Below are positions 46,491 to 55,660 of a stretch of DNA of 64,000 bases, piece by piece; within the stretch, counting starts at the first letter, position 1; each line of letters begins with the position of its first letter. A program made the position numbers and the translations under genes. This DNA comes from Iodobacter sp. BJB302 (GTDB lineage: Bacteria; Pseudomonadota; Gammaproteobacteria; Burkholderiales; Chitinibacteraceae). Under the pieces are notes generated by a model that saw only the letters and a list, made by a program, of their open reading frames with translations, had not been told where the DNA came from and searched no databases. The stretch is taken from positions 21,851 to 85,850 of the forward strand of contig NZ_PDZG01000011.1 in the NCBI RefSeq assembly GCF_002735645.1, written 5' to 3'.

Positions 46491-46658
46491 AAACCTTTTA
46501 TCCTTTCATTCCACTAACCCGCCCGGCAGGTAAGCTGCTTCTTTAATGACTGCAAAAAAAACATCAATTCATTTAATGCCAATGAATCGCAATTCTCAAT
46601 GTCAACAGAAGCCATTAAGATGCATAACTAACCATTTTCGCACGAGAGAGCCCTTCCG

Positions 46659-47033
46659 ATGGAATATCTTGCTGTAAAACATTTGCATATGCTGCTTATT
46701 ACCCTGTCGCTGGGGCTGTTTTTGCTTCGGGGAGGCCTGATGCTGGCTGAATCGCCACGCTTGCAGCAGCGGTTTTTCCGCATTGCACCGCATATTATTG
46801 ATACCGCACTTTTGATCAGCGGTATCAGCTTGGCCATGATGTATCCCGGACCCAAAGCATGGCTTGCCGCCAAGATAGCCGGGCTGCTGCTCTATATTAT
46901 TCTGGGGACGATCGCGCTTAAACGGGGCAAAACCAAAACCATCCGCAGCATCGCCCTGGCCGCATCCGTGCTGGCCTTTGCCTATATTATTGGCGTGGCA
47001 TTCAGCAAAAGCGCTTTGCTGGGATTAGTTTAA
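46659..47033 (+). CDS. SirB2-family membrane protein
   Basis: 124 residues with four membrane helices, and the SirB2 pattern KHLHMLLITLSLGLFLLRGGLML at the start. Family function is poorly known. Its end overlaps the convergent hydrolase gene by nine bases. Confidence 0.75.
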   Translation: MEYLAVKHLHMLLITLSLGLFLLRGGLMLAESPRLQQRFFRIAPHIIDTALLISGISLAMMYPGPKAWLAAKIAGLLLYIILGTIALKRGKTKTIRSIALAASVLAFAYIIGVAFSKSALLGLV

Positions 47034-47873
47034 TTCAGGCAATAAATGCACCTGCCATAGACTTTCTGCAAATCGTGGTTTGAAAAAACCGAAGTGCCCA
47101 ATCTGCCTGACGCCAATCTCTTGTGGCGACAGGCGTTTGGCGCTTTGTGGCGCATTCTGATAAAACGACTGCAATGAATTTGTATTATGAGCAGACATCA
47201 GCTCATCGTCGGTAAAGGAGAGCGCGGTAATATCCCGGGTAAAGGCCGCAAACTGCTGCTTTACCGCCTCACCTTCCACCCCCAGCATATAGTCCGGGTT
47301 TAAGCACCATCTGCGCCACTGCTGCATAACGCCACGCGGTAAATTACCTACTTTGCGTAAGCGCTTGCCGGGAAAATATCCACAAACAGGCAGCAGCACG
47401 GGCACCAGCACAAACCATAGCCACCAGACTTTCCAGCGCAAACTCAGCGAATTTTCCAGCCAGTAACCACTGCCACTGGCAATCGTAATGGCCTTGGTAA
47501 TGCGCTCTGGCTTTGGCACAAGGCCAAGCAACTGCCCGCCCAGACTATGGCCCAACCAGTAAAGCGGGCGGTCTGCCTGCGTCATCGCGCTCAGCATGGT
47601 GTCGCAATCAAACCTGGCCCAATCCAGGATATCGACTTCAAGCTGGCGCAAATCGCCCTGAGCAGAAAGCCCCATTCCGGTGTAATCAAAGCTGGCCACC
47701 AGAAAGCCCTGCCCGGCCAGCCATGATGCCAGCGGCGCATAATAAGACTGGCTTACACCCATTGCGGGCACAATCAGTATCGCCGCTTTTGCTGCAGACT
47801 GAGGATAAAAAAACAGGGCCGTGATTTCTGAACCACGGCCTGTCATCAGCGTTTGCATTTGCCCCTGAATCAT
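47025..47873 (-). CDS. Alpha/beta hydrolase
   Basis: 282 residues. Nucleophile elbow GHSLGG (about 108-113), oxyanion region VPAMGVSQSYY and the family YTGMGLS turn; the catalytic His is probably in IGHFGFFK near the C-terminus. A hydrophobic stretch around 150-170 (WWLWFVLVPVLLPV) suggests membrane contact. Last gene of the molybdenum-cofactor cluster; substrate unknown. Confidence 0.75.
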   Translation of the reverse strand: MIQGQMQTLMTGRGSEITALFFYPQSAAKAAILIVPAMGVSQSYYAPLASWLAGQGFLVASFDYTGMGLSAQGDLRQLEVDILDWARFDCDTMLSAMTQADRPLYWLGHSLGGQLLGLVPKPERITKAITIASGSGYWLENSLSLRWKVWWLWFVLVPVLLPVCGYFPGKRLRKVGNLPRGVMQQWRRWCLNPDYMLGVEGEAVKQQFAAFTRDITALSFTDDELMSAHNTNSLQSFYQNAPQSAKRLSPQEIGVRQIGHFGFFKPRFAESLWQVHLLPELN

Positions 47874-47897
47874 TTCATCCCGCTCCTTACAGCAGCA

Positions 47898-49028
47898 TTA
47901 AATCGTGTGGCTGGCCTGCCAGTGTCCCGATTTACCGCCTTGTTTTTCCAGCAAACGGATCTGCGACATAATCATGCCGCGATCCACCGCCTTGCACATA
48001 TCGTAGATGGTAAGTAGTGCAATATTGAGCGCCGTCAGCGCCTCCATTTCTACCCCGGTACGACCGACTGTTTCAGCAGTCACTTCGCATCGCACCAGGC
48101 TGCCTGCCCTGTCTATGGTGAAATCAACGCTCACGCTGGTCAATGGGACAGGATGGCAAAGCGGGATTAAATCTGCGGTGCGTTTGGAAGCCATAATTGC
48201 CGCAATTCTGGCCACGCCCAGCACATCGCCTTTTTTATGACTGCCTGTTTCAATTAAATGCAAAGTGGTGGGCAGCATACGAATTTCGCCCACAGCGCGG
48301 GCAATACGATGGCTGTCCACCTTGCTGCCCACGTCCACCATATGCGCTTCACCATTGGCATTAAAGTGAGTCAGGCCGGATGGAGCAGGCGTTTTCTGAG
48401 TCTGATCAGTAGCACGATAAGGCATAGGAATGGTGTCCACTCCCGATAAGCGGGCCGCACATACGGCCAGATCATCCTGAGTATTTAAATTTGGGAAGGC
48501 CAGCTCAGGAAAATCAACATACTGCAGCCTCAGGCTTTCCTGCCAGGCAGATAACTTAAGCTCTTGCCGCGACAACCTGTCCATTAAAGAGGCCAGTACA
48601 TCGTGGCACAGCATACATATTGTCGGATGAATTTGTCCGTCCGGAGTACGCGCCACCACCACGTCCGATTCGCCCAGCTCCAGCTGCGCCAATAGTTTTT
48701 CAACCAGATCGGCAGGCAAAAAAGGCACGTCACAAGGCAGCACCAGCAGGTATTGAGCAGGGGAAGCCAGCAGGGCGGAATGAATACCTGCTAAGGGGCC
48801 AGGATGGCCGGGGTAAACATCGCGTAATACAGGAGAACCAAAACGGGCGTAATCCGGCAAATTGCGATTTGCCGAGATCAAAATATGATCCACAAGCCGG
48901 GTCTGCCTGGATAAGGCTTCGAGACTCCATTCAATTAAAGGCTTGCCTGAGAGCTCGACCAGACCTTTATCACGCCCCCCCATGCGACGCCCTTCACCGC
49001 CAGCCAGAATGACCGCATCCAAAATCAT
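47898..49028 (-). CDS. Bifunctional MobA-MoaC fusion (Mo-cofactor guanylyltransferase / cPMP synthase)
   Basis: 376 residues. Residues 1-195 are MobA: the nucleotide-binding [16 protein letters not shown] (about 8-23) and PCDVPFLP. After a Pro/Thr linker (about 196-220), residues 221-376 are Moa[29 protein letters not shown] and [25 protein letters not shown] with the catalytic Lys-Asp. MobA adds GMP to molybdopterin, MoaC builds cPMP, i.e. the last and first halves of the pathway. One base separates it from moaE. There is no stop or frameshift between the domains. Confidence 0.92.
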   Translation of the reverse strand: MILDAVILAGGEGRRMGGRDKGLVELSGKPLIEWSLEALSRQTRLVDHILISANRNLPDYARFGSPVLRDVYPGHPGPLAGIHSALLASPAQYLLVLPCDVPFLPADLVEKLLAQLELGESDVVVARTPDGQIHPTICMLCHDVLASLMDRLSRQELKLSAWQESLRLQYVDFPELAFPNLNTQDDLAVCAARLSGVDTIPMPYRATDQTQKTPAPSGLTHFNANGEAHMVDVGSKVDSHRIARAVGEIRMLPTTLHLIETGSHKKGDVLGVARIAAIMASKRTADLIPLCHPVPLTSVSVDFTIDRAGSLVRCEVTAETVGRTGVEMEALTALNIALLTIYDMCKAVDRGMIMSQIRLLEKQGGKSGHWQASHTI

Positions 49029-49029
49029 C

Positions 49030-49494
49030 TTAACCCACCCTTAAATACTGCCAGCGATCGAGCGCGCTCTGATCGCTCTCCCGTGCATCAAGCCATTTCA
49101 GGCAAGCGCCGTTTCCTTCTTTTTTCCAGAATGGCGCCTGTGTTTTTAGAAAATCCAGAATAAAGGCATTGGATTCATAAGCAGCCTGACGGTGAGCCGA
49201 AGCCGTCAGTACCAGCACAATCTGCTCGGCAGCCTGCAAATCACCCACTCGATGAATTACGGTTACGGCTTGCAAAGGCCAGTAGCCACAAGCCTCATCA
49301 ACAATCTTAGCCAGCGATTTTTCTGTCATGCCCGGATAGTGCTCAAGGCTCATGGCGGAAATACTGCCGTCTAAATCCCTTACCCTGCCAACAAAAGCAA
49401 CGATGGCGCCCATCGTGGCATTGCCATCAAAGCGGGCGTATTCTGCGGCAAAGTCAAAATCTGCACTTTGTACCTGAATCCGGATATCAGCCAT
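49030..49494 (-). CDS. moaE: Molybdopterin synthase catalytic subunit MoaE
   Basis: 154 residues. Conserved [24 protein letters not shown] and the active-site region [26 protein letters not shown] with the catalytic Lys pair. It receives sulphur from the MoaD C-terminus. Start overlaps the moaD stop (TGATG). Confidence 0.95.
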   Translation of the reverse strand: MADIRIQVQSADFDFAAEYARFDGNATMGAIVAFVGRVRDLDGSISAMSLEHYPGMTEKSLAKIVDEACGYWPLQAVTVIHRVGDLQAAEQIVLVLTASAHRQAAYESNAFILDFLKTQAPFWKKEGNGACLKWLDARESDQSALDRWQYLRVG

Positions 49495-49739
49495 CAGCCC
49501 CCCGTTACCGGCGGAAAAATCGCCACTTCGGCCCCGGCGGGAATCTCATCCTGCAAGCGGGCCATTTCTTGATTAACCGCTACACGAAATACTTTGCCGG
49601 GCGATAATTCATCCGCCCAAACTCCGCCTCGCGCAGCTAAAACAGCAATCAGCTCTGCAACGGTAGCAGGCGCAGGCAGTGCTTCCTCACTACAGCCAAA
49701 GGCATCTCGCAGCCGGGCAAAATATAAAACACGAATCAT
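49494..49739 (-). CDS. moaD: Molybdopterin synthase sulphur carrier MoaD
   Basis: 81 residues, beta-grasp fold with the obligatory C-terminal Gly-Gly (PPVTGG). Adenylated by MoeB and thiolated, it donates sulphur within MoaDE. First of the moaD-moaE-mobA/moaC set. Confidence 0.93.
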   Translation of the reverse strand: MIRVLYFARLRDAFGCSEEALPAPATVAELIAVLAARGGVWADELSPGKVFRVAVNQEMARLQDEIPAGAEVAIFPPVTGG

Positions 49740-49890
49740 TGTTTATTGCCTAAATAACAAGCACTTTGTTTAAATAAAAAACTTATAAATCGTTTGATAC
49801 CAGAGAGCCTGTAAACCAATACCGGTTTACATTAGCCATAAATAAGCTCAAATCTATACTCAATAAAGTATTAATTTATTGAAACACCAT

Positions 49891-50586
49891 TTAATTGCTC
49901 AATAATCCAAACGTTTTTTTAGCCAGTTTGCCAGCAGCGGCCAAAGGATCCTGGCGAATAGCGCGCTCTTCTTCGGCAATCACCTGATATAAACCATCCA
50001 AAGCTTTACGGGTTACATATTGCTCAACGGTTGAATCTTCTGCTTTAAGCAGCCCCAAACCTGCTGCTTTACCAGCCAGGCGATTGTATTGCTCTGCTAA
50101 TTGCAGCCTAGAGGTTGTTTGCCGGACTATAGGTAAAAATTGCTCAGTCAGCGGCGCCTGGCTGGCCTGTTTAAAATATTGTGTGGCCGCATCATCTGCA
50201 CCAAGCAGAATATTTTTGGCGTCTTGTACGCTCATTTTCTTCACTGCATTAATCAGTAACTGTTTGGCCCTTGGTACGGCAGCCTCTGCAGCACGATTCA
50301 TTGATGTTTGTAATTCATCTAAAGACTGGCCCAGCCCTAAGGTACGAAGCAAGGGTTCGGCCTGGCGCATTGCATCCGGCAAGGGAATACGCACTTTATC
50401 ATTCGCTAAAAAACCATCGGTTTTACTCAGCTGCAAAGTGGCATTGCTTACGCCCTGTATCAATGCTTCTTTTAACCCCCCAGAAGCATCGCGCTCAGAA
50501 AGCAAATCAAAACCACCCGCAAAAACAGGCCATGTCATGATGCAAAGTAAGCCAAGCAACAGGCTGCGCCGAGAATTTACTTTCAT
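49891..50586 (-). CDS. DUF4197 secreted protein
   Basis: 231 residues with a Sec signal peptide (ending WPVFAG). DUF4197 pattern: GLKEALIQGVSNATLQLSKTDGF, NDKVRIPLPDAMRQAEPLLRTLG, MNRAAEAAVPRAKQLL. Periplasmic or outer-membrane associated, function unknown. It separates moeA from moaD. Confidence 0.8.
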   Translation of the reverse strand: MKVNSRRSLLLGLLCIMTWPVFAGGFDLLSERDASGGLKEALIQGVSNATLQLSKTDGFLANDKVRIPLPDAMRQAEPLLRTLGLGQSLDELQTSMNRAAEAAVPRAKQLLINAVKKMSVQDAKNILLGADDAATQYFKQASQAPLTEQFLPIVRQTTSRLQLAEQYNRLAGKAAGLGLLKAEDSTVEQYVTRKALDGLYQVIAEEERAIRQDPLAAAGKLAKKTFGLLSN

Positions 50587-50654
50587 ATCAAGATTCCGTA
50601 ATTAACGCGAGTCTTACTTTAATCGAATAAATTGCAGCATAGCATTAAATTAGC

Positions 50655-51836
50655 TCATTTAATGCAGGCCGCATAAGGAATAAAAGTAACCGTGTCTCCG
50701 GCACTAATTGTTTCACCTACGGCAATATCCACCAGACCCGTAGCCCAAACCAAAGAAGTTAATACCCCCGAGCCTTGATGTGGATAAATTTCAACCTGCC
50801 CAGCCGCATTTAATCTGCCACGTAAAAACTCACGACGATTTCCTGCTTTTTTCCATTCAAAAGCAGCACTTAACTGATAACGCGGCGGAAATAAACTGAT
50901 ACATCCCTGTCTGGCCAATAAAAAGGGACGAACTAATAGCAAAAAGGTAACAAAGCTGGAAACAGGATTTCCCGGCAGGCCAATAAAATCACACCCGGCA
51001 ATTCGCCCGTACGCAAATGGCTTGCCTGGCTTAATTGCGATCTTCCAGAGATTTAAGCTGCCCAGCAGCTCAACTGCGGCCTTAACATGGTCTTCTTCGC
51101 CAACGGACACCCCGCCCGAAGTAATCAGCACATCATGATCCTGGGCTGCCTGCCATAAGATATCCCGGGTCTGCTCTGCATTATCAGGAACAATACCCAG
51201 ATCGGTAACCTGGCAATCTTCTAATAAGGCGGTGATGGCGTAGCGGTTTGAATTATAAATCTGGCCCGCTGCAAGCGGCTGCCCCGGCTCTGCCAGCTCG
51301 TCGCCGGTTGAAAGCAGTGCGACCTTTAAGGGCCGCTTTACAGCCAGCTCAGCCACACCTACGGAGGCCGCCAAACCAATTGCGGCCGCGCTTAATCGTG
51401 TACCGGCGGGCAAAATCACGGTATCAGCCTGAATATCCTCCCCACGCAGGCGAATATTGGCACCCGGCTTTACCTTCTGAGCGATATACACCCGCCCTTC
51501 TTCACTGCGGCAGTCTTCCTGCATTACCACTACCGTGGCTCCGGCTGGAACCGGGGCACCCGTGAAAATTCTTGCCGCCTCGCCCTCAGCCAGTGGCTGC
51601 CCCACTTCACCTGCGGCAATTCGCTGAACCAGCTCAAAAGATTCTGGCCAAACCTCGCCCACATTCAGTGCATAGCCATCCATGCCACTATTATCAAACG
51701 CAGGCACCGCCATTTGGGAAACCACATCAGCGGCCAGAATACGGCCCGCCGCCTGATTTAAAGGTAAAGTTTCAACCGCAGTGTCAGCACGGGCCTGAGC
51801 CAGTAATTGGGATAAAGCAGAATCAAAATCCAGCAT
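50655..51836 (-). CDS. moeA: Molybdopterin molybdenumtransferase MoeA
   Basis: 393 residues from ATG 51836 ([15 protein letters not shown]). Conserved [43 protein letters not shown] and [13 protein letters not shown]. Inserts molybdate into adenylated molybdopterin. The start overlaps mobB by 14 bases. The longer frame from 51968 is not needed. Confidence 0.94.
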   Translation of the reverse strand: MLDFDSALSQLLAQARADTAVETLPLNQAAGRILAADVVSQMAVPAFDNSGMDGYALNVGEVWPESFELVQRIAAGEVGQPLAEGEAARIFTGAPVPAGATVVVMQEDCRSEEGRVYIAQKVKPGANIRLRGEDIQADTVILPAGTRLSAAAIGLAASVGVAELAVKRPLKVALLSTGDELAEPGQPLAAGQIYNSNRYAITALLEDCQVTDLGIVPDNAEQTRDILWQAAQDHDVLITSGGVSVGEEDHVKAAVELLGSLNLWKIAIKPGKPFAYGRIAGCDFIGLPGNPVSSFVTFLLLVRPFLLARQGCISLFPPRYQLSAAFEWKKAGNRREFLRGRLNAAGQVEIYPHQGSGVLTSLVWATGLVDIAVGETISAGDTVTFIPYAACIK

Positions 51837-52314
51837 GGCAACTCGCAGCAATAAACGCTGCAATCTCTGCAGCCTGGTTAAGATCAAAAAGAGGAAGAGT
51901 ACTTTCCGGCGAACAATCGCTGGCAATCGCAATAATATGCGGATCATCCAGTGCAGGATAATCAGCACGGCGCACTTCTATTTTAGGAATAGCGGCTGCT
52001 TTAAAACCTTCAACTAAAACTATATCGACGGGAGCTAAGCGAGCCAGCATCTCATGAAGGGGCAGGCCCCCCTCATGAATCAGAGCAAACCCATGGGGAG
52101 TTGCCAGCAATACCTCACCCGCACCCGCCGTACGAAAACGCGCGGTATCTTTGCCTTCCGGCTCAAACTGCACAGGGTGGTGAGTATGTTTAATCACACT
52201 CACCGACTGGCCCAGCCGCACCAGCTCTGGCAATAGTTTTTCAATCAGCGTCGTTTTACCACTGCCAGACCAGCCGGCAATGCCTAATACAAACGGGGTG
52301 TGGGTAGCGGTCAA
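51823..52314 (-). CDS. mobB: Molybdopterin-guanine dinucleotide adaptor MobB
   Basis: 163 residues, P-loop GTP-binding protein ([29 protein letters not shown]). It aids MobA. It begins with TTG at 52314, directly after the carbonic anhydrase stop (TAATTG), with GGGA upstream. Confidence 0.9.
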   Translation of the reverse strand: MTATHTPFVLGIAGWSGSGKTTLIEKLLPELVRLGQSVSVIKHTHHPVQFEPEGKDTARFRTAGAGEVLLATPHGFALIHEGGLPLHEMLARLAPVDIVLVEGFKAAAIPKIEVRRADYPALDDPHIIAIASDCSPESTLPLFDLNQAAEIAAFIAASCHAGF

Positions 52315-52983
52315 TTAAATCCCGATAGAGAAATCTTGAGTTGGTAAGGCGCTGACCAGTGGCTGAAACTGCCCGCTTTCTTCATCAAAGCCCAATAAGG
52401 CGCCGTGTTCAAAATCAAAAAACCAGCCATGTACACTCAGCGCATCTGTACCCAGGCGCTCTTTAATCCATGGGAATGATTCAAGATTCTGCAAGGAATC
52501 ACGAATGGCTTCCAGCTCGCAGGCACGGTAGCGATCAGCCTGATCACTATCTGGCCATTGCTGCAAAACACGCTCTTTTGCCTTGCTGGCAATATGAATC
52601 CAGCGGCCCAGAAAATCGTCTTTATCAACAATATCAGCACTATCCATCAGCGCCTTAATCCCGCCGCAGTGGCTGTGCCCAAGCACCACAATACGGCTCA
52701 CATTGAGCACAGTAACAGCGTATTGCAGCGCTGCAGATACCCCTTGATTGGTAGTACCCTGCTCAAAAGGGGGAACCAGATTCGCCACGTTACGAATAAT
52801 AAACATCTCGCCCGGCGCGCATTGGGTCAGGATGGCGGGATCAACACGGGAGTCACAGCAGCCTATCAACACGGTAGTTGGTGTCTGGCCTGCACGTAGA
52901 CGGTCAAACAAAGCGGTTTCGCCAGCAAAATATTGCTGCTGAAATTCACGAAAACCTTCAATAAACTGATGCAAATCGGCCAT
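52315..52983 (-). CDS. can: Beta-class carbonic anhydrase
   Basis: 222 residues. Zinc and catalytic residues are in CCDSRVDP (C42, D44, R46) and GHSHCGGIKAL (His and Cys). Interconverts CO2 and bicarbonate in the cytoplasm. Transcribed with mobB and moeA. Confidence 0.95.
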   Translation of the reverse strand: MADLHQFIEGFREFQQQYFAGETALFDRLRAGQTPTTVLIGCCDSRVDPAILTQCAPGEMFIIRNVANLVPPFEQGTTNQGVSAALQYAVTVLNVSRIVVLGHSHCGGIKALMDSADIVDKDDFLGRWIHIASKAKERVLQQWPDSDQADRYRACELEAIRDSLQNLESFPWIKERLGTDALSVHGWFFDFEHGALLGFDEESGQFQPLVSALPTQDFSIGI

Positions 52984-52988
52984 AAGGG

Positions 52989-53189
52989 TTAACCCGTAAA
53001 AGAGACGGGCTGATTATCCACCAGTCTGAGCCAAAAATCGCATCCCGCCGTAAAATTACACAGGGAATTTAAATATTTATCATTAACCCGATCTCCCGCC
53101 CACAAAGGCACATTTGCACTAGGATTAAAAATGGCCGGGATGGCCGGCCATTCAGTTTTGCACCAATAAGCGCAAAATATTCTTAGCAA
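52989..53189 (-). CDS. Possible small Cys/Trp-rich protein after the parvulin gene
   Basis: About 66 residues if TTG 53189 is used; the frame is open further but overlaps the parvulin gene. Composition is protein-like: AYWCKTEWPAIPAIFNPS, then VPLWAGDRVNDKYL and FTAGCDFWLRLVDNQPV, with three Cys and several Trp. No ATG and no clear ribosome site, so it would depend on coupling to the upstream gene. Not recognised. Confidence 0.35.
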   Translation of the reverse strand: MLRIFCAYWCKTEWPAIPAIFNPSANVPLWAGDRVNDKYLNSLCNFTAGCDFWLRLVDNQPVSFTG

Positions 53190-53196
53190 AACAGAT

Positions 53197-53943
53197 TTAT
53201 ACAGCCGCTGGCTCAGCACCTGGTAGGGTGTAACCTTCAATTTTGGCAGCATTAACCAAGGTTTGCAGATACTGATTCATTGCGCGGCGGGTTGCGATAT
53301 TGCTTAAAAACTCAGCCAGTTTTTCTTTTACTTCATCAAAAGCAACGGTGGCACCTGCTACTTTTTCTCCCGCACGAATAATGTGTAAACCAAATTGGGT
53401 TTCTACCAGATCTGCAGCCACTTCGCCCGCATTCAGGCTAAAGACAGCGTGTTCAAATTCCGGCACCATCTGGCCGCGGCCAAATTGGCCCAGATCACCG
53501 CCTTGCTGGCCCGACGGACAAGCTGAATGCTGGCGGGCTAACTCTGCAAATTTTTCCGGATTAGCTTTTACTTCGGCCAATACGGCATTAGCCGTTTCAC
53601 GAACTGCATCTAAAGACGCTTCTTCGCTTGGCTTGAACAAAATATGGCTGCCTTCAACCATTTCACCACGGACAAAAGACTGTGGATTATTGTTGTAATA
53701 TTCTTGGCAGGCGGCCTCATCGGCATCCGTGATTTTTACTTCTGTCTGCAACAGTAAACCAATGGTTTCTTCCGGAGTAGCGGCCTCAATAGCCAGCGAA
53801 GCGGCACGTTGCAGTAAAAGCTCACGCAAAATAAGCTCTTGAATCGTTGCATCCAGCATCGATGGCGCATCTTGATGGTGCTGACTTTCGGCTTCGATCA
53901 TTGCATCGGTAATTTCAACGCCATTAACAGTGATACTCATCAT
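53197..53943 (-). CDS. Parvulin-type peptidyl-prolyl isomerase (NifM/PpiC-like)
   Basis: 248 residues without a signal peptide, so cytoplasmic. N-terminal helical chaperone-like part and a parvulin domain (about 92-200: VEGSHILFK...CPSGQQGGDLGQFGRGQMVPEFEHAVFSLNAGEV...FGLHIIRAGEK). Cytoplasmic parvulins of this kind often accompany nitrate reductase or nitrogenase genes, which fits the molybdenum-cofactor genes here, though no reductase is in the window. Confidence 0.85.
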   Translation of the reverse strand: MMSITVNGVEITDAMIEAESQHHQDAPSMLDATIQELILRELLLQRAASLAIEAATPEETIGLLLQTEVKITDADEAACQEYYNNNPQSFVRGEMVEGSHILFKPSEEASLDAVRETANAVLAEVKANPEKFAELARQHSACPSGQQGGDLGQFGRGQMVPEFEHAVFSLNAGEVAADLVETQFGLHIIRAGEKVAGATVAFDEVKEKLAEFLSNIATRRAMNQYLQTLVNAAKIEGYTLPGAEPAAV

Positions 53944-54051
53944 ATTCCTTGAATGCTTGATTGGTTAAGAAACTGAAATGGGGGCTGAATGCGCAATTTC
54001 CAGCCCCCAAATTAAATTCCTTTTTACCAATCATGCCGCTCTTAATAATGA

Positions 54052-54786
54052 TCAAAAAAGCCCTACATGCAGCTCATCAAACCAGTTAATAAAGCGTTCA
54101 ACGTCTTCCCCGGCATAAACAGATCCATGCTGTGGACAGATCATGTCTATTTTTAAGCTTGCTGCTTTTTCGCACCACACCCGTTTTGCACTATTGGATC
54201 CCATCCAGCGCTTATGAAAGCCCTCTGCAAAGCGAATATGACGGTCAAAATCGCTTACAAACAGATCACTATTGCTCTCGGGTAAGAGCGCAGCACCCAC
54301 ATCCCCTGAAAATAAAATCTGGGCTTTAGGATCATAAAGATGAAAATTCCCGGAGGAGTGCAGGTAATGCGCAGGAATAGTGCTTAAATGCGCGCCGCCC
54401 ACCACAATTTCACTGCCCAGATCAGGGATAGAAATCATGGTATCGGCCGAGCCGCCAAAATGAGGAACAAATGTGGCCCATAAACCAGAGATATAGCACT
54501 TCATTTCCGGATTAAACTCCAGCCAAAGTGCCAGAGAAGAAATCACATCAGGATCCTGATGTGATGAAAAAATACTATGGATTAAGCGCGGATCGATCAC
54601 CGTGCTCACCGCCGAAAACACCGAAGGAAAAACCTCCAGCCCGCCCGGATCGGTAATAAGCGCTTCATCGCCATTGTTAATAACATATTCATTGGTATCG
54701 ATTAAATAGCTGGGCCGCTCCGGATCGCGTGAAATAGCAAACCAGCGATGATCATCCTGCTCAAAAAGTATTTGTGCTTTTTTCAT
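54052..54786 (-). CDS. Oxygen-binding diiron (ODP/FprA-like) metallo-beta-lactamase-fold protein
   Basis: 244 residues, metallo-beta-lactamase fold without the flavodoxin part of flavodiiron proteins. A complete set of diiron ligands can be placed: H76-x-D78-x-D80 (SSHQDPD), H140 or H143 (PAHYLHSSGNFH), D162 (FSGDVG) and H220 (CPQHG). Stand-alone ODP proteins bind O2 and can act as sensors with chemoreceptor partners, as shown in Treponema. Here it overlaps by four bases an MCP-like gene, so the two are very likely partners. Confidence 0.75.
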   Translation of the reverse strand: MKKAQILFEQDDHRWFAISRDPERPSYLIDTNEYVINNGDEALITDPGGLEVFPSVFSAVSTVIDPRLIHSIFSSHQDPDVISSLALWLEFNPEMKCYISGLWATFVPHFGGSADTMISIPDLGSEIVVGGAHLSTIPAHYLHSSGNFHLYDPKAQILFSGDVGAALLPESNSDLFVSDFDRHIRFAEGFHKRWMGSNSAKRVWCEKAASLKIDMICPQHGSVYAGEDVERFINWFDELHVGLF

Positions 54787-55376
54787 CTCATCTTCCCTGA
54801 AATACGCCGTAATTCTTCCAGCCTCGGCACGATAGAATCCACTTTTCTGGCAAAATCATTTGATAACTCTGCCAGCACATTAGAATGCTCGCCCGAATAC
54901 GCCGATTCAATACGGGCCGCACGCGCAATGACCACCCCAAACACACAGGCCTGATAAGCTTCATCGATATATTCAGAAAGACGCTGGTGCACCATTCTTA
55001 AGCGCTCAGAATGTTCCTCTGCAGCCTTGCGATTACGCCCCAGCGTTTCTGCCAGATACGTTGTGTTTTCTGCTGACAGCTCTGATGTCTGAGCAAGCAT
55101 CTGGCTACGCCGCTCCTGGGTCATGCTGTGCGACGATTCGGCCAGCATGTCCTGGCTGGCATTGCTCAGCCGGTTCATACTGCCTTGCAGTTGCAAAGAT
55201 AACTCACGTAATTCACCAGAAATCACACCAAAGCCCCGCGCCATCCTGCCTGCCCTTTTGGCCAATAAAATAGCGTTCAGGCCCATTAAATTAATTTCAA
55301 AGCAATTCCAAATCACCATCTTGATATTTTCATTTATCAAAACCGTGTTTTGTAATTCAGCTGCGATATCCGCCAT
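54783..55376 (-). CDS. Short MCP-like coiled-coil signalling protein
   Basis: 197 residues, no membrane span, almost all helical. Residues about 27-60 (EINLMGLNAILLAKRAGRMARGFGVISGELRELS) clearly follow the chemoreceptor signalling-tip pattern INLLALNAAIEAARAGE..RGFAVVA.EVR.L, but the conserved acidic tip residues are replaced. The helix before the tip is much too short for a normal receptor hairpin. Coupled to the ODP gene downstream (ATGA). A cytoplasmic oxygen-signalling partner is the likely role; whether it can bind CheA/CheW is doubtful. Confidence 0.6.
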   Translation of the reverse strand: MADIAAELQNTVLINENIKMVIWNCFEINLMGLNAILLAKRAGRMARGFGVISGELRELSLQLQGSMNRLSNASQDMLAESSHSMTQERRSQMLAQTSELSAENTTYLAETLGRNRKAAEEHSERLRMVHQRLSEYIDEAYQACVFGVVIARAARIESAYSGEHSNVLAELSNDFARKVDSIVPRLEELRRISGKMR

Positions 55377-55660
55377 GAGCTAGTCTCCACACAGCTCGTC
55401 CCTAATAACGAGCTATACCTTTATAGATCACTAAGTCGATGGAAAGAAGAGCAAGTATTCATCCAGGCAAAAGCTGACAAACTAACCAGAAAAACCTCCT
55501 GAAAGCTTAAATATTAAGCACCCCCCAAAGCAGCACTGTAAGCACCCACTGCAAATAAAAGACAAAAAAAGGGCCTTCCGCAGAAGACCCTTCTTACTAA
55601 GTACCAACAATATATAAAGCTATCGTAAAAGCACTCCGCCCTGCATCTTAAATAAACAAA
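55377..55660. other. Intergenic region with imperfect hairpin
   Basis: No gene seen. At 55567-55595, AAGGGCCTTC pairs with GAAGACCCTT (one mismatch) next to A and T runs, probably the terminator of the minus-strand tolC-like gene. Confidence 0.45.
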
